A stretch of 9,452 bases of DNA from Actinomycetota bacterium (GCA_030838265.1 JAUTXA010000208.1:1-9452); one strand, 5' to 3'; positions 1 through 6,063 are shown, numbered from the stretch's first letter. Notes: generated by a model from the letters alone, not told the origin. Program-made: numbers and translations.

Positions 1-653
1 TCACCCAGGTCGATGGCCCGGTACCAGTTGAGGGCGGCCTTGAGGGCACCCGGCTCTGTGAGGACGCGGACGTAGTCCTCGATGGCCTCTTCGTCGGTCA
101 TCCCGCTGCCACTGAACAGGTTGCGCAGGCCGGTGGCGTCGTCGGCCAACATCAGGTCCTCAGCCCCCTCCTGCCGGAAGAAGAGCATGTAGCTCGACCG
201 CTCGACCTGATCGCTGTCGCCGCCGTCCCCGTCCGACGCCAGAGAGGTCGTGAACGCGGCCGGGTGCGGGGTCGAGAGGACGGTCAGGGTCCGGAGGCGA
301 TCGGGGAAGCGCCCAGCCACCTGCCAGGCCACCGCGCCACCCCAGTCGTGGCCGACGAGGTCGATCTGGTGACCGCCCATCGAGTCGGCGATGGCCAGCA
401 CGTCGGCCACCAGGTGATGGACCTTGTAGGCCTCGACGGCGTCGGGACGGGCCTGACGCGAGTAGCCCCGCTGGTCAGGGGCCACCGCCCGGTATCCGGC
501 ATCGGCCAGGGCGACGAGCTGCCTGTCCCACGACCGCGCCGTCTCCGGGAAGCCGTGCAACAGCAGCACCAGCCGTCCGTCGCCCGGCCCTGCGGCCCGC
601 GCCGTGAACCTCAAGTCGCCGACAGGGATCTCGAGCTGCTCGATCTCGGTCAC
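1..653 (-). CDS. Alpha/beta hydrolase, epoxide hydrolase-like (3' end outside window)
   Basis: The first 217 residues of an alpha/beta-hydrolase are visible; the reading frame is open to the left edge, so the C-terminus with the catalytic His is missing. Seen: oxyanion-hole motif HGFPE at residues 33-37, DQRGYS at 60-65, and nucleophile elbow GHDWGG at 101-106 with Asp103 in place of Ser. A cap-domain segment LNWYRA lies near residue 208. The Asp nucleophile with HGFP and a cap NWYR is typical of epoxide hydrolases and some haloalkane dehalogenases, which form a covalent ester with the substrate and then hydrolyse it. The substrate is unknown. The GTG start is forced: the in-frame TGA nine bases upstream is the stop of the preceding gene, and the N-terminal strand begins at once. 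It is the last visible gene of the leuB operon, probably a co-transcribed passenger rather than a biosynthetic enzyme. Haloalkane dehalogenase is the main alternative. Confidence 0.88.
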   Translation of the reverse strand, partial: MTEIEQLEIPVGDLRFTARAAGPGDGRLVLLLHGFPETARSWDRQLVALADAGYRAVAPDQRGYSRQARPDAVEAYKVHHLVADVLAIADSMGGHQIDLVGHDWGGAVAWQVAGRFPDRLRTLTVLSTPHPAAFTTSLASDGDGGDSDQVERSSYMLFFRQEGAEDLMLADDATGLRNLFSGSGMTDEEAIEDYVRVLTEPGALKAALNWYRAIDLG

Positions 654-662
654 GGCCCGATC

Positions 663-1175
663 TCAGTCGGCAATGACGAGGCTGCGCCACACGGGCAGCA
701 TTCCCTTGACCTCGTCGGGCGACTTGCGGAGGGCGTCCTCCTGCACGGTGTCGACGATGTCGCGCTGCTCCGAGTAGTGGTGCGAGCAGCCAGGGAAGAG
801 CGACTTGCGAATGGCCAGCAGCTCGGCCGGGGCCCCGCCGAGGAAGCCCCACAGCGTGAAGGCCAACTGGTAGTCGAAGATCACCGGCGCCCTTCCGAAC
901 ATGGCGGCCCGCTTCGATCCGACCGCGAAGCAGCCGGCGACAGCGTCATCGGCCGACTCGCCCGCTTGCAGCTCGAGCCGGTCACGAAAGCGCTCGGCCA
1001 ACCGCAGGCCGTAGCCGGCGTCGGGCCCGGTCGACCCGAAGTTGTGGCCCTTGGGCAGGGACGGCCCGAGCAGCTCGGCGGGGCGGTCCGGCACCCAGCC
1101 GTCGGGCACGGGAAGGCGCTCAGTGACCCGGACGCGGTCGGCGGCGCGGAGCGGGACGTACTCGGGTTGGGTCAT
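663..1175 (-). CDS. Hypothetical protein, 170 aa, coupled to cimA
   Basis: I do not recognise this protein. It is soluble, with no signal peptide or membrane helix. The N-terminal half is rich in Arg and Pro, with a segment PKGHNFGSTGPDAGYGLRLA around residues 42-61. The C-terminal half is denser and looks conserved-type: SKRAAMFGRAPVIFD at about 87-101, a hydrophobic WGFLGGAP stretch, and a CSHHYSEQRDIVD segment with Cys and two His near 130-142. These could bind metal or substrate, but that is only a possibility. Its ATG overlaps the cimA stop by one base (TGATG), which implies translational coupling, and the hydrolase gene follows nine bases later. Codon third positions are strongly G/C like the neighbours, so the frame is convincingly coding. 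Context suggests co-expression with branched-chain amino acid synthesis; function is unknown. Confidence 0.85.
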   Translation of the reverse strand: MTQPEYVPLRAADRVRVTERLPVPDGWVPDRPAELLGPSLPKGHNFGSTGPDAGYGLRLAERFRDRLELQAGESADDAVAGCFAVGSKRAAMFGRAPVIFDYQLAFTLWGFLGGAPAELLAIRKSLFPGCSHHYSEQRDIVDTVQEDALRKSPDEVKGMLPVWRSLVIAD

Positions 1176-2782
1176 CAGCCGTCAGTGTTGTGCAGCAGGC
1201 CGTAGACGATCGAATCGGCCAGCGCCTGCCATGACGCCTCGATGATGTTCTCTGACACGCCGATGGTCGACCACGAGCGCTCACCGTCGGTCGAGTCGAG
1301 CAGCACCCGGGTGACCGCGCCCGTCCCCTTGTTCGTGTCGAGGACGCGCACCTTGTAGTCGGTGAGATGGATGTTGGCGAGCGACGGGTAGACGTTGGCC
1401 ATGGCCTTGCGCAGAGCGGCGTCGAGGGCGTTGACCGGACCGTTGCCCTCAGCCGTCGTGACCTTGCGCTGACCGTCGACGTGGATCTTGATGGTCGCCT
1501 CGGTGATGACCTCGTCGCCCTTCTCCTCGGTGAAGACGCGGTAGGACTCGAGGGCGAAGTAGCCCTGCTCCCACCCGCCGGCCCGCCGCATGAGCAGCTC
1601 GAGCGATCCGTCGGCCGCCTCGAAGTGGTAGCCCTCGTGCTCGAGGCGCTTCAGCTGGTCGACCACCTCGTTGAGGGTCGGCCCATCGAGGTCGATGCCG
1701 ATCTCCTTGGCCTTGAGCTGCAGGGTCGAGCGCCCGGCCAGCTCGGAGACCACGAACCTGGTGCCGTTGCCGACGAGATCCGGCGGCACGTGCTCATAGG
1801 CGTCGGGGCGGCGGGCGATGGCGCTGACGTGCAGGCCGGCCTTGTGGGCGAAGGCGGACGGGCCGACGTAGGGCTGCTGCGGGCTCATCGTCACGTTCAC
1901 CAGCTCGGCGATGTGGTGGCTGACCGGCGTGAGCCGTTCGAGCCGGCCCTCGGGCAGGGTCTTGATCCCCATCTTCAGGGTGAGGTTGGGGATGATCGTC
2001 GTCAGGTTGGCGTTGCCCGTCCGCTCGCCGTAGCCGTTGATGCAGCCCTGTACCTGGGTGGCGCCGCCGCGCACGCCGGCCAGGGCGTTGGCCACCCCGC
2101 AGCCCGCGTCGTCGTGGGCGTGAATGCCGATGGCGACGTCGTGGCCCACGTAGGCCGAGACCTCGGCCACGATGCGCTCGACCTCGTGGGGCAGGGACCC
2201 GCCGTTGGTGTCGCACAGCACCAGCGTCGAGGCCCCGGCGGTGACGGCGCCTTCGAGCACCCGGAGGCTGAACTCGGGGTTGCGCTTGTAGCCGTCGAAG
2301 AAGTGCTCGGCGTCGAACATGGCGCTGAGGCCCTGGCTGCGGAGGAAGGCGATGGAGTCGCTGACCATGGCCACGCCCTCGTCGAGGGTGGTCTCGAGGG
2401 CCTCGAGCACGTGGTAGTCCCAGCACTTGCCCACGATGCAGACCGTGCCGGTGCCGGCCTCGACCAGGTGGCGAAGGGTGTCGTCGGAGTCGACCTTGCC
2501 GGCCTTGCGCCGCGTCGACCCGAAGGCGACCAGCACCGAGGTGTCGAGGCGAAGCTCGGTGACGGCCCGCCGGAAGAACTCGTCGTCTTTGGGGTTGGCC
2601 CCGGGCCAGCCGCCTTCGATGTAGTGCACACCGAGCCAGTCGAGCTGCTCGGCGATGCGGAGCTTGTCGTCGACCGTGAGCGAGATGCCCTCGAGCTGGC
2701 TGCCGTCGCGCAGGGTCGTGTCGTAGACCTCGACAGAGGACGGCAGCGGACGTGCCTCTACCTCGGGGTCAGGTGCGGACAA
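1175..2782 (-). CDS. cimA: Citramalate synthase (CimA, isopropylmalate/homocitrate synthase superfamily)
   Basis: Condenses pyruvate with acetyl-CoA to (R)-citramalate, the first step of the threonine-independent route to 2-oxobutyrate and isoleucine. The 535 residues fit the long citramalate synthase family. Seen: TIM-barrel opening VYDTTLRDGSQ at 19-29 (catalytic Arg25, metal ligand Asp26), DTNGG at 191-195, metal-binding HAH at 221-223, GERTGN at 252-257 with metal ligand Asn257, and a C-terminal LeuA-type regulatory dimer domain from about 410 to 530, where isoleucine would be expected to inhibit. The start is TTG at 2782-2780. No ATG or GTG lies between it and the TTLRDGSQ motif, and a GGAA stretch sits five bases upstream. 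The gene overlaps the end of ilvE by 14 bases, so translation is probably coupled. 2-Isopropylmalate or homocitrate synthase are less likely, given the overall match to CimA and the absence of leuA features. Confidence 0.94.
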   Translation of the reverse strand: MSAPDPEVEARPLPSSVEVYDTTLRDGSQLEGISLTVDDKLRIAEQLDWLGVHYIEGGWPGANPKDDEFFRRAVTELRLDTSVLVAFGSTRRKAGKVDSDDTLRHLVEAGTGTVCIVGKCWDYHVLEALETTLDEGVAMVSDSIAFLRSQGLSAMFDAEHFFDGYKRNPEFSLRVLEGAVTAGASTLVLCDTNGGSLPHEVERIVAEVSAYVGHDVAIGIHAHDDAGCGVANALAGVRGGATQVQGCINGYGERTGNANLTTIIPNLTLKMGIKTLPEGRLERLTPVSHHIAELVNVTMSPQQPYVGPSAFAHKAGLHVSAIARRPDAYEHVPPDLVGNGTRFVVSELAGRSTLQLKAKEIGIDLDGPTLNEVVDQLKRLEHEGYHFEAADGSLELLMRRAGGWEQGYFALESYRVFTEEKGDEVITEATIKIHVDGQRKVTTAEGNGPVNALDAALRKAMANVYPSLANIHLTDYKVRVLDTNKGTGAVTRVLLDSTDGERSWSTIGVSENIIEASWQALADSIVYGLLHNTDG

Positions 2783-3689
2783 GCTCGTTCCAATCCTTGT
2801 ACTGGTCGACCTCGCCGCGGACGGCGGCGAAGAACACCTCTTGGATCTTGCGGGTGATGGTGCCGGGGTCGCCGATCTCGCGGTCGTCGACCGAGCGGAT
2901 GGGAACCACCTCGGCCGCCGTGCCCGACAGAAAGGCCTCGTCGGCCGTGTAGAGATCGCTGCGCAGGAGGTTGCCGACCTCGCACTCGTAGCCCAGGTCG
3001 CGGGCGATCGTCATCACGCTGCTCTGGGTGATGCCCTCGAGGGCACCGGCCGACACCGGCGGGGTGATGACCTTGTTGTTCTTGACGATGAAGATGTTCT
3101 CGCCCGTGCACTCGCTGACGTAACCCTGGGGCGACAGCAGGATGGCCTCGTCGTAGCCCGCCTTCAACGCCTCGATCTTGGCCATCGACGAGTTGATGTA
3201 CATCCCCGTCCCCTTGGCCGCCGGCGGCATGGCGTTGGGGTCGTGGCGCTGCCACGAGCTGATCTTCATGCGCACGCCGTTCTTGATGCCCTCGTCGCCC
3301 AGGTAGGTGCCCCACGGCCACACCGCGATCGACACGTTGACCGGCGCGGGCAGCGGGTTGAGGCCCATCTCGCCGTAGCCCAGGTAGACGAGGGGACGGA
3401 TGTAGCAGGCGTCGAGCCCGTTGACCCGCACCGTCTCCTTGACTGCCTCGATGAGCTCGGGGAGCGAGTAGGGGATGTCGAGGAAGAAGATCTTGGCGCT
3501 GTTGAAGAGGCGCACCATGTGATCGGTCAGCCGGAAGACGGCCGGCCCCTGCGACGTGGCATAGGCCCGGATGCCCTCGAACACGCCGCAGCCGTAGTGC
3601 AGGGTGTGGGTGAGGATGTGGATCTTGGCGTCGTCCCAGTTGACGAGCTCGCCGTCCATCCAGATCTTGTCGACGGGTTCCAGCGGCAT
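2769..3689 (-). CDS. ilvE: Branched-chain amino acid aminotransferase (class IV PLP enzyme)
   Basis: Transaminates the 2-oxoacids of leucine, isoleucine and valine with glutamate, the last step for all three. The 306 residues match the usual IlvE length. Seen: N-terminal IWMDGELVNWDDAKIH, HYGCGVFEGIRAY at 31-43, the PLP-binding lysine in PPAAKGTGMY (Lys159, aligned with Lys160 of the E. coli enzyme), SECTGENIF at 192-200 with the conserved Glu, GITQSS at 219-224 and SGTAAEVVPIRSVD at 255-268 for phosphate and carboxylate binding. The ATG start is supported by a good AGGAG site at 3703-3699, nine bases upstream; this site overlaps the TAG stop of leuB (TAGGAG), so re-initiation from leuB is likely. 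The 3' end overlaps cimA by 14 bases. D-amino-acid aminotransferase or ADC lyase share the fold but not this full motif set. Confidence 0.95.
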   Translation of the reverse strand: MPLEPVDKIWMDGELVNWDDAKIHILTHTLHYGCGVFEGIRAYATSQGPAVFRLTDHMVRLFNSAKIFFLDIPYSLPELIEAVKETVRVNGLDACYIRPLVYLGYGEMGLNPLPAPVNVSIAVWPWGTYLGDEGIKNGVRMKISSWQRHDPNAMPPAAKGTGMYINSSMAKIEALKAGYDEAILLSPQGYVSECTGENIFIVKNNKVITPPVSAGALEGITQSSVMTIARDLGYECEVGNLLRSDLYTADEAFLSGTAAEVVPIRSVDDREIGDPGTITRKIQEVFFAAVRGEVDQYKDWNELVRT

Positions 3690-3701
3690 TTCGTTTGGCT
3701 C

Positions 3702-4679
3702 CTAGAGGTTGGTGGCGACGGCGTCGCCGATCTCGGATGTCGTGCCCGTGAGCGAGGTCGCCCCGGTGACGGCTTTGGTGATGCGGGCGGCGGCCTCGGC
3801 CTCGCCCAGGAACTCGAGCATCATCGCTGCCGAGCGGATGGCGGCGAGGGGGTTGGCCCGGCCCGTCCCCACGATGTCGGGGGCCGACCCGTGGACGGGC
3901 TCGAAGAGCGATGGCCCGGTGCGCGCCGGGTTGAGGTTGGCCGACGCGGCCAGGCCGATGCCGCCCGCAACCGCGCCGCCCAGGTCGGTGAGGATGTCGC
4001 CGAAGAGGTTGTCGGTGACGATCACGTCGTAGCGCTCGGGTGACTCGACCATGTAGATGCACGCCGCGTCGACATGGTTGTAGGCGGTGTCGACGTCGGG
4101 GAACCCGGCCGCCACCTCGTCGAAGGTGCGCTGCCACAGGTCGCCGGCGAAGGTCAGCACGTTGGTCTTGTGGACCAGGGTGAGGTGACGGCGGGGACGG
4201 GACTGGGCCAGCTCGAACGCGTAGCGGACGCAGCGCTCGACGCCGTGGCGGGTGTTGACCGACCCCTGGGTGGCGATCTCGTGGGCCGTGCCCTTGCGCA
4301 GGAACCCGCCCTCGCCGGCGTAGGCCCCCTCGGTGTTCTCTCGGATGACGGCGCAGTTGAGGCGCTCGGACTCGAAGGGCCGCAGGTTCACGTAGAGGTC
4401 GAGCTCGAAGCGCAGCCGCAGGAGGAGGCCCCGCTCGAGGACCCCGGGCGGGACGTCGGGCGTCCCCACCGCCCCCAGCAGGATGGCGTCGTAGCCCCGC
4501 AGCTCGTGGAGCGTGGCGTCGGGCAGGACCTCGCCCGTCCGCAGGTAGCGGGCCCCGCCCAGGTCGTAGTCGGTGGTGGCGAGGTCGACCCCGGCGGCGC
4601 GCACCACCTTCAGGGCCTCGGAGATGACCTCCGGACCGATGCCGTCACCGGCGAGGACTGCGATCTTGTGCTGAGGCAA
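3702..4679 (-). CDS. leuB: 3-isopropylmalate dehydrogenase
   Basis: Oxidatively decarboxylates 3-isopropylmalate in leucine synthesis using NAD+. In a citramalate pathway the same enzyme normally oxidises 3-methylmalate to 2-oxobutyrate, which fits its position with cimA. From the chosen start it has 325 residues. Seen: KIAVLAGDGIGPEV at 5-18, LRLRFELDLYVNLRP with substrate arginines Arg90 and Arg100, Arg113 and catalytic Tyr120 in IRENTEGAY, Lys171 in HKTNV, metal aspartates Asp204, Asp228 and Asp232 (DNLFGDILTD), and the NAD loop GSAPDIVGTG. The loop between Arg100 and Arg113 is about a dozen residues shorter than in mycobacterial LeuB. The start is TTG at 4679-4677, the last start that keeps the first beta strand. 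GTG codons at 4715 and 4739 are possible but would put the terminator hairpin inside the gene, and no start has a clear ribosome site. Confidence 0.9.
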   Translation of the reverse strand: MPQHKIAVLAGDGIGPEVISEALKVVRAAGVDLATTDYDLGGARYLRTGEVLPDATLHELRGYDAILLGAVGTPDVPPGVLERGLLLRLRFELDLYVNLRPFESERLNCAVIRENTEGAYAGEGGFLRKGTAHEIATQGSVNTRHGVERCVRYAFELAQSRPRRHLTLVHKTNVLTFAGDLWQRTFDEVAAGFPDVDTAYNHVDAACIYMVESPERYDVIVTDNLFGDILTDLGGAVAGGIGLAASANLNPARTGPSLFEPVHGSAPDIVGTGRANPLAAIRSAAMMLEFLGEAEAAARITKAVTGATSLTGTTSEIGDAVATNL

Positions 4680-4694
4680 GGGGAAACCGTTCGT

Positions 4695-4727
4695 GAGAAA
4701 CAGAAAACCGCCCACATTGTGGACGGT
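4695..4727 (-). terminator. Terminator-like hairpin with T-tract in the leuB leader (attenuator)
   Basis: On the minus-strand transcript, arm ACCGTCCACA (4727-4718) is followed by one base and arm TGTGGGCGGT (4716-4707). This gives nine pairs (eight Watson-Crick, one G-U) around a three-base loop. It runs straight into a T-rich tract TTTTCTGTTTCTC (4707-4695), very unusual in this high-GC DNA. This is the form of an intrinsic terminator, yet it lies upstream of leuB, 15 bases before its start, so it would act as an attenuator. As DNA the same 21 bp are a near-perfect palindrome with one mismatched pair, so a dimeric repressor operator is the alternative reading. Confidence 0.65.
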
Positions 4728-4733
4728 CGAAGG

Positions 4734-4755
4734 GCACACCGGAGTATCGGTGCGC
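4734..4755 (-). promoter_or_regulatory. Second leader hairpin between leader peptide and terminator
   Basis: On the minus-strand transcript GCGCACCG (4755-4748) can pair with CGGTGTGC (4741-4734) around a six-base loop: eight pairs including one G-U. It starts one base after the stop codon of the leader peptide, so a ribosome finishing that peptide would cover its left arm. Its right arm contains CGGT, which can also pair with ACCG of the terminator's left arm. It may be a pause hairpin or part of an antiterminator. I could not settle by eye which structures exclude each other. Confidence 0.45.
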
Positions 4756-4756
4756 T

Positions 4757-4789
4757 CTACGGAATTACGACGATCTGGCGAGGCGACAT
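4757..4789 (-). CDS. Branched-chain leader peptide MSPRQIVVIP
   Basis: A ten-codon ORF upstream of leuB: Met-Ser-Pro-Arg-Gln-Ile-Val-Val-Ile-Pro, stop TAG. Four consecutive codons are Ile or Val (ATC GTC GTA ATT), and two of them, GTA and ATT, end in A or T, rare in the neighbouring genes. The frame stays open further upstream into antisense greA, but the ATG at 4789-4787 lies only a few bases after a plausible transcription start. This is what a ribosome-stalling leader sensing charged Ile and Val tRNAs would look like, ahead of an operon that makes those amino acids. No ribosome site is visible; a leaderless start is inferred. Chance occurrence cannot be excluded from one sequence. Confidence 0.6.
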   Translation of the reverse strand: MSPRQIVVIP

Positions 4790-4798
4790 AGCCCAGTC

Positions 4799-4827
4799 AG
4801 TCTCACCCACGGCTGAGAGAACGTCAA
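4799..4827 (-). promoter_or_regulatory. Candidate promoter for the leuB-ilvE-cimA leader
   Basis: On the minus strand a TTGACG box (4827-4822, five of six to consensus) is followed after 17 bases by GAGACT (4804-4799), a weak -10 with A at position 2 and T at position 6. Transcription would start near 4792, only about three bases before the ATG of the leader peptide, giving a nearly leaderless message, common in actinobacteria. The -35 and its position are good; the -10 is poor. Confidence 0.42.
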
Positions 4828-4841
4828 CCGGGCGATAGCCT
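4813..4841 (+). promoter_or_regulatory. Candidate greA promoter, overlapping the leuB-side promoter
   Basis: CTGAGA (4813-4818) and TAGCCT (4836-4841) are spaced by 17 bases and end six bases before the greA ATG, so transcription would begin at or next to the start codon. No Shine-Dalgarno sequence precedes that ATG, consistent with a leaderless message. Both boxes match consensus only moderately. They interleave with the opposite-strand boxes, so the two promoters could hardly be occupied at once. Confidence 0.28.
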
Positions 4842-4847
4842 GCGGGC

Positions 4848-5330
4848 ATGAGCGAGCAGAGCGAGACCAAGCTCTCCCCCACGGCCCACAAGCGACTGAG
4901 CGAGGAGCTCACCGAGCTCACGACCAAGGGACGGATCGACGTCGCCCGCACCATCGAGGCGGCCCGGGCTCTGGGCGACCTCTCCGAGAATGGCGACTAC
5001 CACGCCGCCAAGGATCACCAGGGGAAGATGGAGACCCGCATCCGCCAGCTCCAGCACATCCTCAAGAACGCCACGATCGTCGACGAGCCCGCCGCCGGTG
5101 GCGCCGTCACCATCGGCTCGGTCGTCTCGCTGCGCTACGAGGGCGACGATGACGTCGAGCGCTTCCTCATCGGGTCGATCGAGGAGAAGCACCCCGACCT
5201 GACCGTCATCTCCGACAGCTCACCGCTGGGCAAGGCCCTCGAGGGTCACAACGTGGGCGAGGTCGTCGAGTACGAGGTGCCGAGCGGGGCCAAGCTCAAG
5301 GTCGAGATCGTCGAGGTCGGCGGCCTCTAG
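4848..5330 (+). CDS. greA: Transcription elongation factor GreA
   Basis: GreA enters the secondary channel of RNA polymerase and stimulates cleavage of the backtracked RNA 3' end, rescuing stalled complexes. The 160 residues match the usual length. Seen: an N-terminal coiled-coil hairpin (about residues 8-80) with LSEELTEL and the tip motif GDLSENGDYHAAK, whose Asp44 and Glu47 correspond to the catalytic acidic pair of E. coli GreA; then the C-terminal FKBP-like domain (about 85-158) with the conserved pattern SPLGKALEGHNVGEVVEYEVPSG split over 125-147. The ATG at 4848 is the natural start; there is no ribosome site and only a very short possible leader. The gene diverges from the leuB leader and converges on the VOC gene. 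Actinobacterial GreA often carries this short acidic-polar N-terminal extension. GreB is less likely because of the GreA-type tip and context. Confidence 0.95.
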   Translation: MSEQSETKLSPTAHKRLSEELTELTTKGRIDVARTIEAARALGDLSENGDYHAAKDHQGKMETRIRQLQHILKNATIVDEPAAGGAVTIGSVVSLRYEGDDDVERFLIGSIEEKHPDLTVISDSSPLGKALEGHNVGEVVEYEVPSGAKLKVEIVEVGGL

Positions 5331-5337
5331 CCGTCTC

Positions 5338-5371
5338 CGGCTCTCGCGCTCTTCGGTCCCGCGCCGAGCCG
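5338..5371. terminator. Inverted repeat between convergent greA and VOC gene
   Basis: CGGCTC (5338-5343) pairs with GAGCCG (5366-5371), and inside it GCGC (5346-5349) with GCGC (5361-5364), leaving an 11-base loop. It fills most of the 46-base gap between two convergent stop codons, where a bidirectional terminator is expected. No T-tract follows on either strand, so an efficient intrinsic terminator is not certain. Confidence 0.42.
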
Positions 5372-5376
5372 AGTCG

Positions 5377-5733
5377 TTAGGCGTCGAGGGTGAAGTGGGG
5401 GTTGTAGATGAGGCCGATGTCGTTGCCGGCGGGATCGGTGACGGTGGCCACCTTGATGCCGTCCCCCACCTCCTGGGCCGGGGCGATCACGGTGGCCCCC
5501 ACCCCGGTGAGCTCGGCGATGGCGGCGTCGATGTCGGCCACGCCCCAGAAGGCCCGGTGGCCCTCGGCCTGGGCCAGGTTCGGGTCGAGCCCCAGCTCGT
5601 AGCCACCCACGTTGAAGCCCACATAGAACGGCTCGTCGAAATAGGGCTCGATGCCCAGCGCGGCCGTGAACCACACCTTGGCCTTGTCGAGATCGGGAGC
5701 GGGATAGATGACCGTGCGCAGTCCGAGGAACAT
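5377..5733 (-). CDS. VOC-family (glyoxalase/bleomycin-resistance-like) protein
   Basis: A 118-residue single-domain VOC protein made of two beta-alpha-beta-beta-beta repeats. Seen: LGLRTVIYPAPDLDKAKVWF at the start, then GIEPYFDEPFYVGFNVGGYELGL ending the first repeat (written from about residue 26 to 48), the second repeat with VADIDAAIAELTGVGATV, and the ending VTDPAGNDIGLIYNPHF. The DPAGN motif is characteristic of the superfamily. The His and Glu metal ligands of true glyoxalase I are not obvious, so the reaction is unknown and it may be a metal-free binding member. The start is ATG at 5733, not the upstream GTG near 5763, because a strong GGGAGGA ribosome site lies at 5747-5741 with seven bases of spacing and homology begins directly after it. 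It diverges from the small membrane protein gene with 51 bases between. Confidence 0.87.
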   Translation of the reverse strand: MFLGLRTVIYPAPDLDKAKVWFTAALGIEPYFDEPFYVGFNVGGYELGLDPNLAQAEGHRAFWGVADIDAAIAELTGVGATVIAPAQEVGDGIKVATVTDPAGNDIGLIYNPHFTLDA

Positions 5734-5784
5734 GCCCGCATCCTCCCAAAGGTCCCCGACCACCGCACGGCGAACTCTTCAGGC

Positions 5785-6063
5785 ATGTCAACGACGTATA
5801 TGGGCGTGACCCGCAACACCCCTCGCCTGTTCCTCGAGATCTCGACGTGGGTGCTCCGCGCCGCCAGCCTCATCGCGGTGCCGGTCGGGCTCATCATGTC
5901 GTTCGGACTCATGGCTCGAACCGACGTCCTGGGCGAGCACTCCTCGTCCGGGCTCGGCGTGGGGATGCTCTTCGGGACAGTCGTGGTCGCGGTCGCCCTC
6001 TACGCCTTCGCGGAGACCATCGACCTCCTTCTCGACATGAAGGCCAAGCTCGACCGCAGCTGA
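5785..6063 (+). CDS. Small two-helix membrane protein, 92 aa, unknown function
   Basis: I do not recognise a named family. The protein has a polar N-terminus, a first predicted membrane helix at about residues 23-43 (VLRAASLIAVPVGLIMSFGL region), a short polar loop with LGEHSSSG, a second helix at about 57-78 (MLFGTVVVAVALYAFAETI region), and a basic-acidic tail DLLLDMKAKLDRS that looks amphipathic. This layout of two helices plus a helical tail containing Glu-Thr-Ile-Asp is common among small actinobacterial inner-membrane proteins. The start is ATG at 5785 with a weak AGG four bases upstream-adjacent; Met6 at 5800 is an alternative. The frame is open far upstream, but that part is the antisense of the VOC gene. 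Its stop codon abuts the stop of the 35-residue ORF on the other strand. Confidence 0.72.
   Translation: MSTTYMGVTRNTPRLFLEISTWVLRAASLIAVPVGLIMSFGLMARTDVLGEHSSSGLGVGMLFGTVVVAVALYAFAETIDLLLDMKAKLDRS

Noticed and set aside
264..1205. Plus-strand 313-codon frame over the left hydrolase and the 170-residue gene
   Set aside because: It is a shadow frame; the minus-strand frame carries HGFPE and GHDWGG hydrolase motifs.
1367..2857. Long plus-strand open frame opposite cimA (496 codons), and similar long frames opposite leuB and ilvE
   Set aside because: High-GC genes with few A/T-ending codons leave antisense frames open. The product is low-complexity (Gly, Val, Asp, Leu-rich) with no motifs, while the minus-strand frames carry full enzyme signatures.
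4757..4954. A 65-codon minus-strand frame ending in the leader peptide sequence
   Set aside because: Most of it is antisense to greA. Only the last ten codons, after the ATG at 4789, lie in the intergenic region and just downstream of a promoter-like TTGACG box, so only those were annotated.
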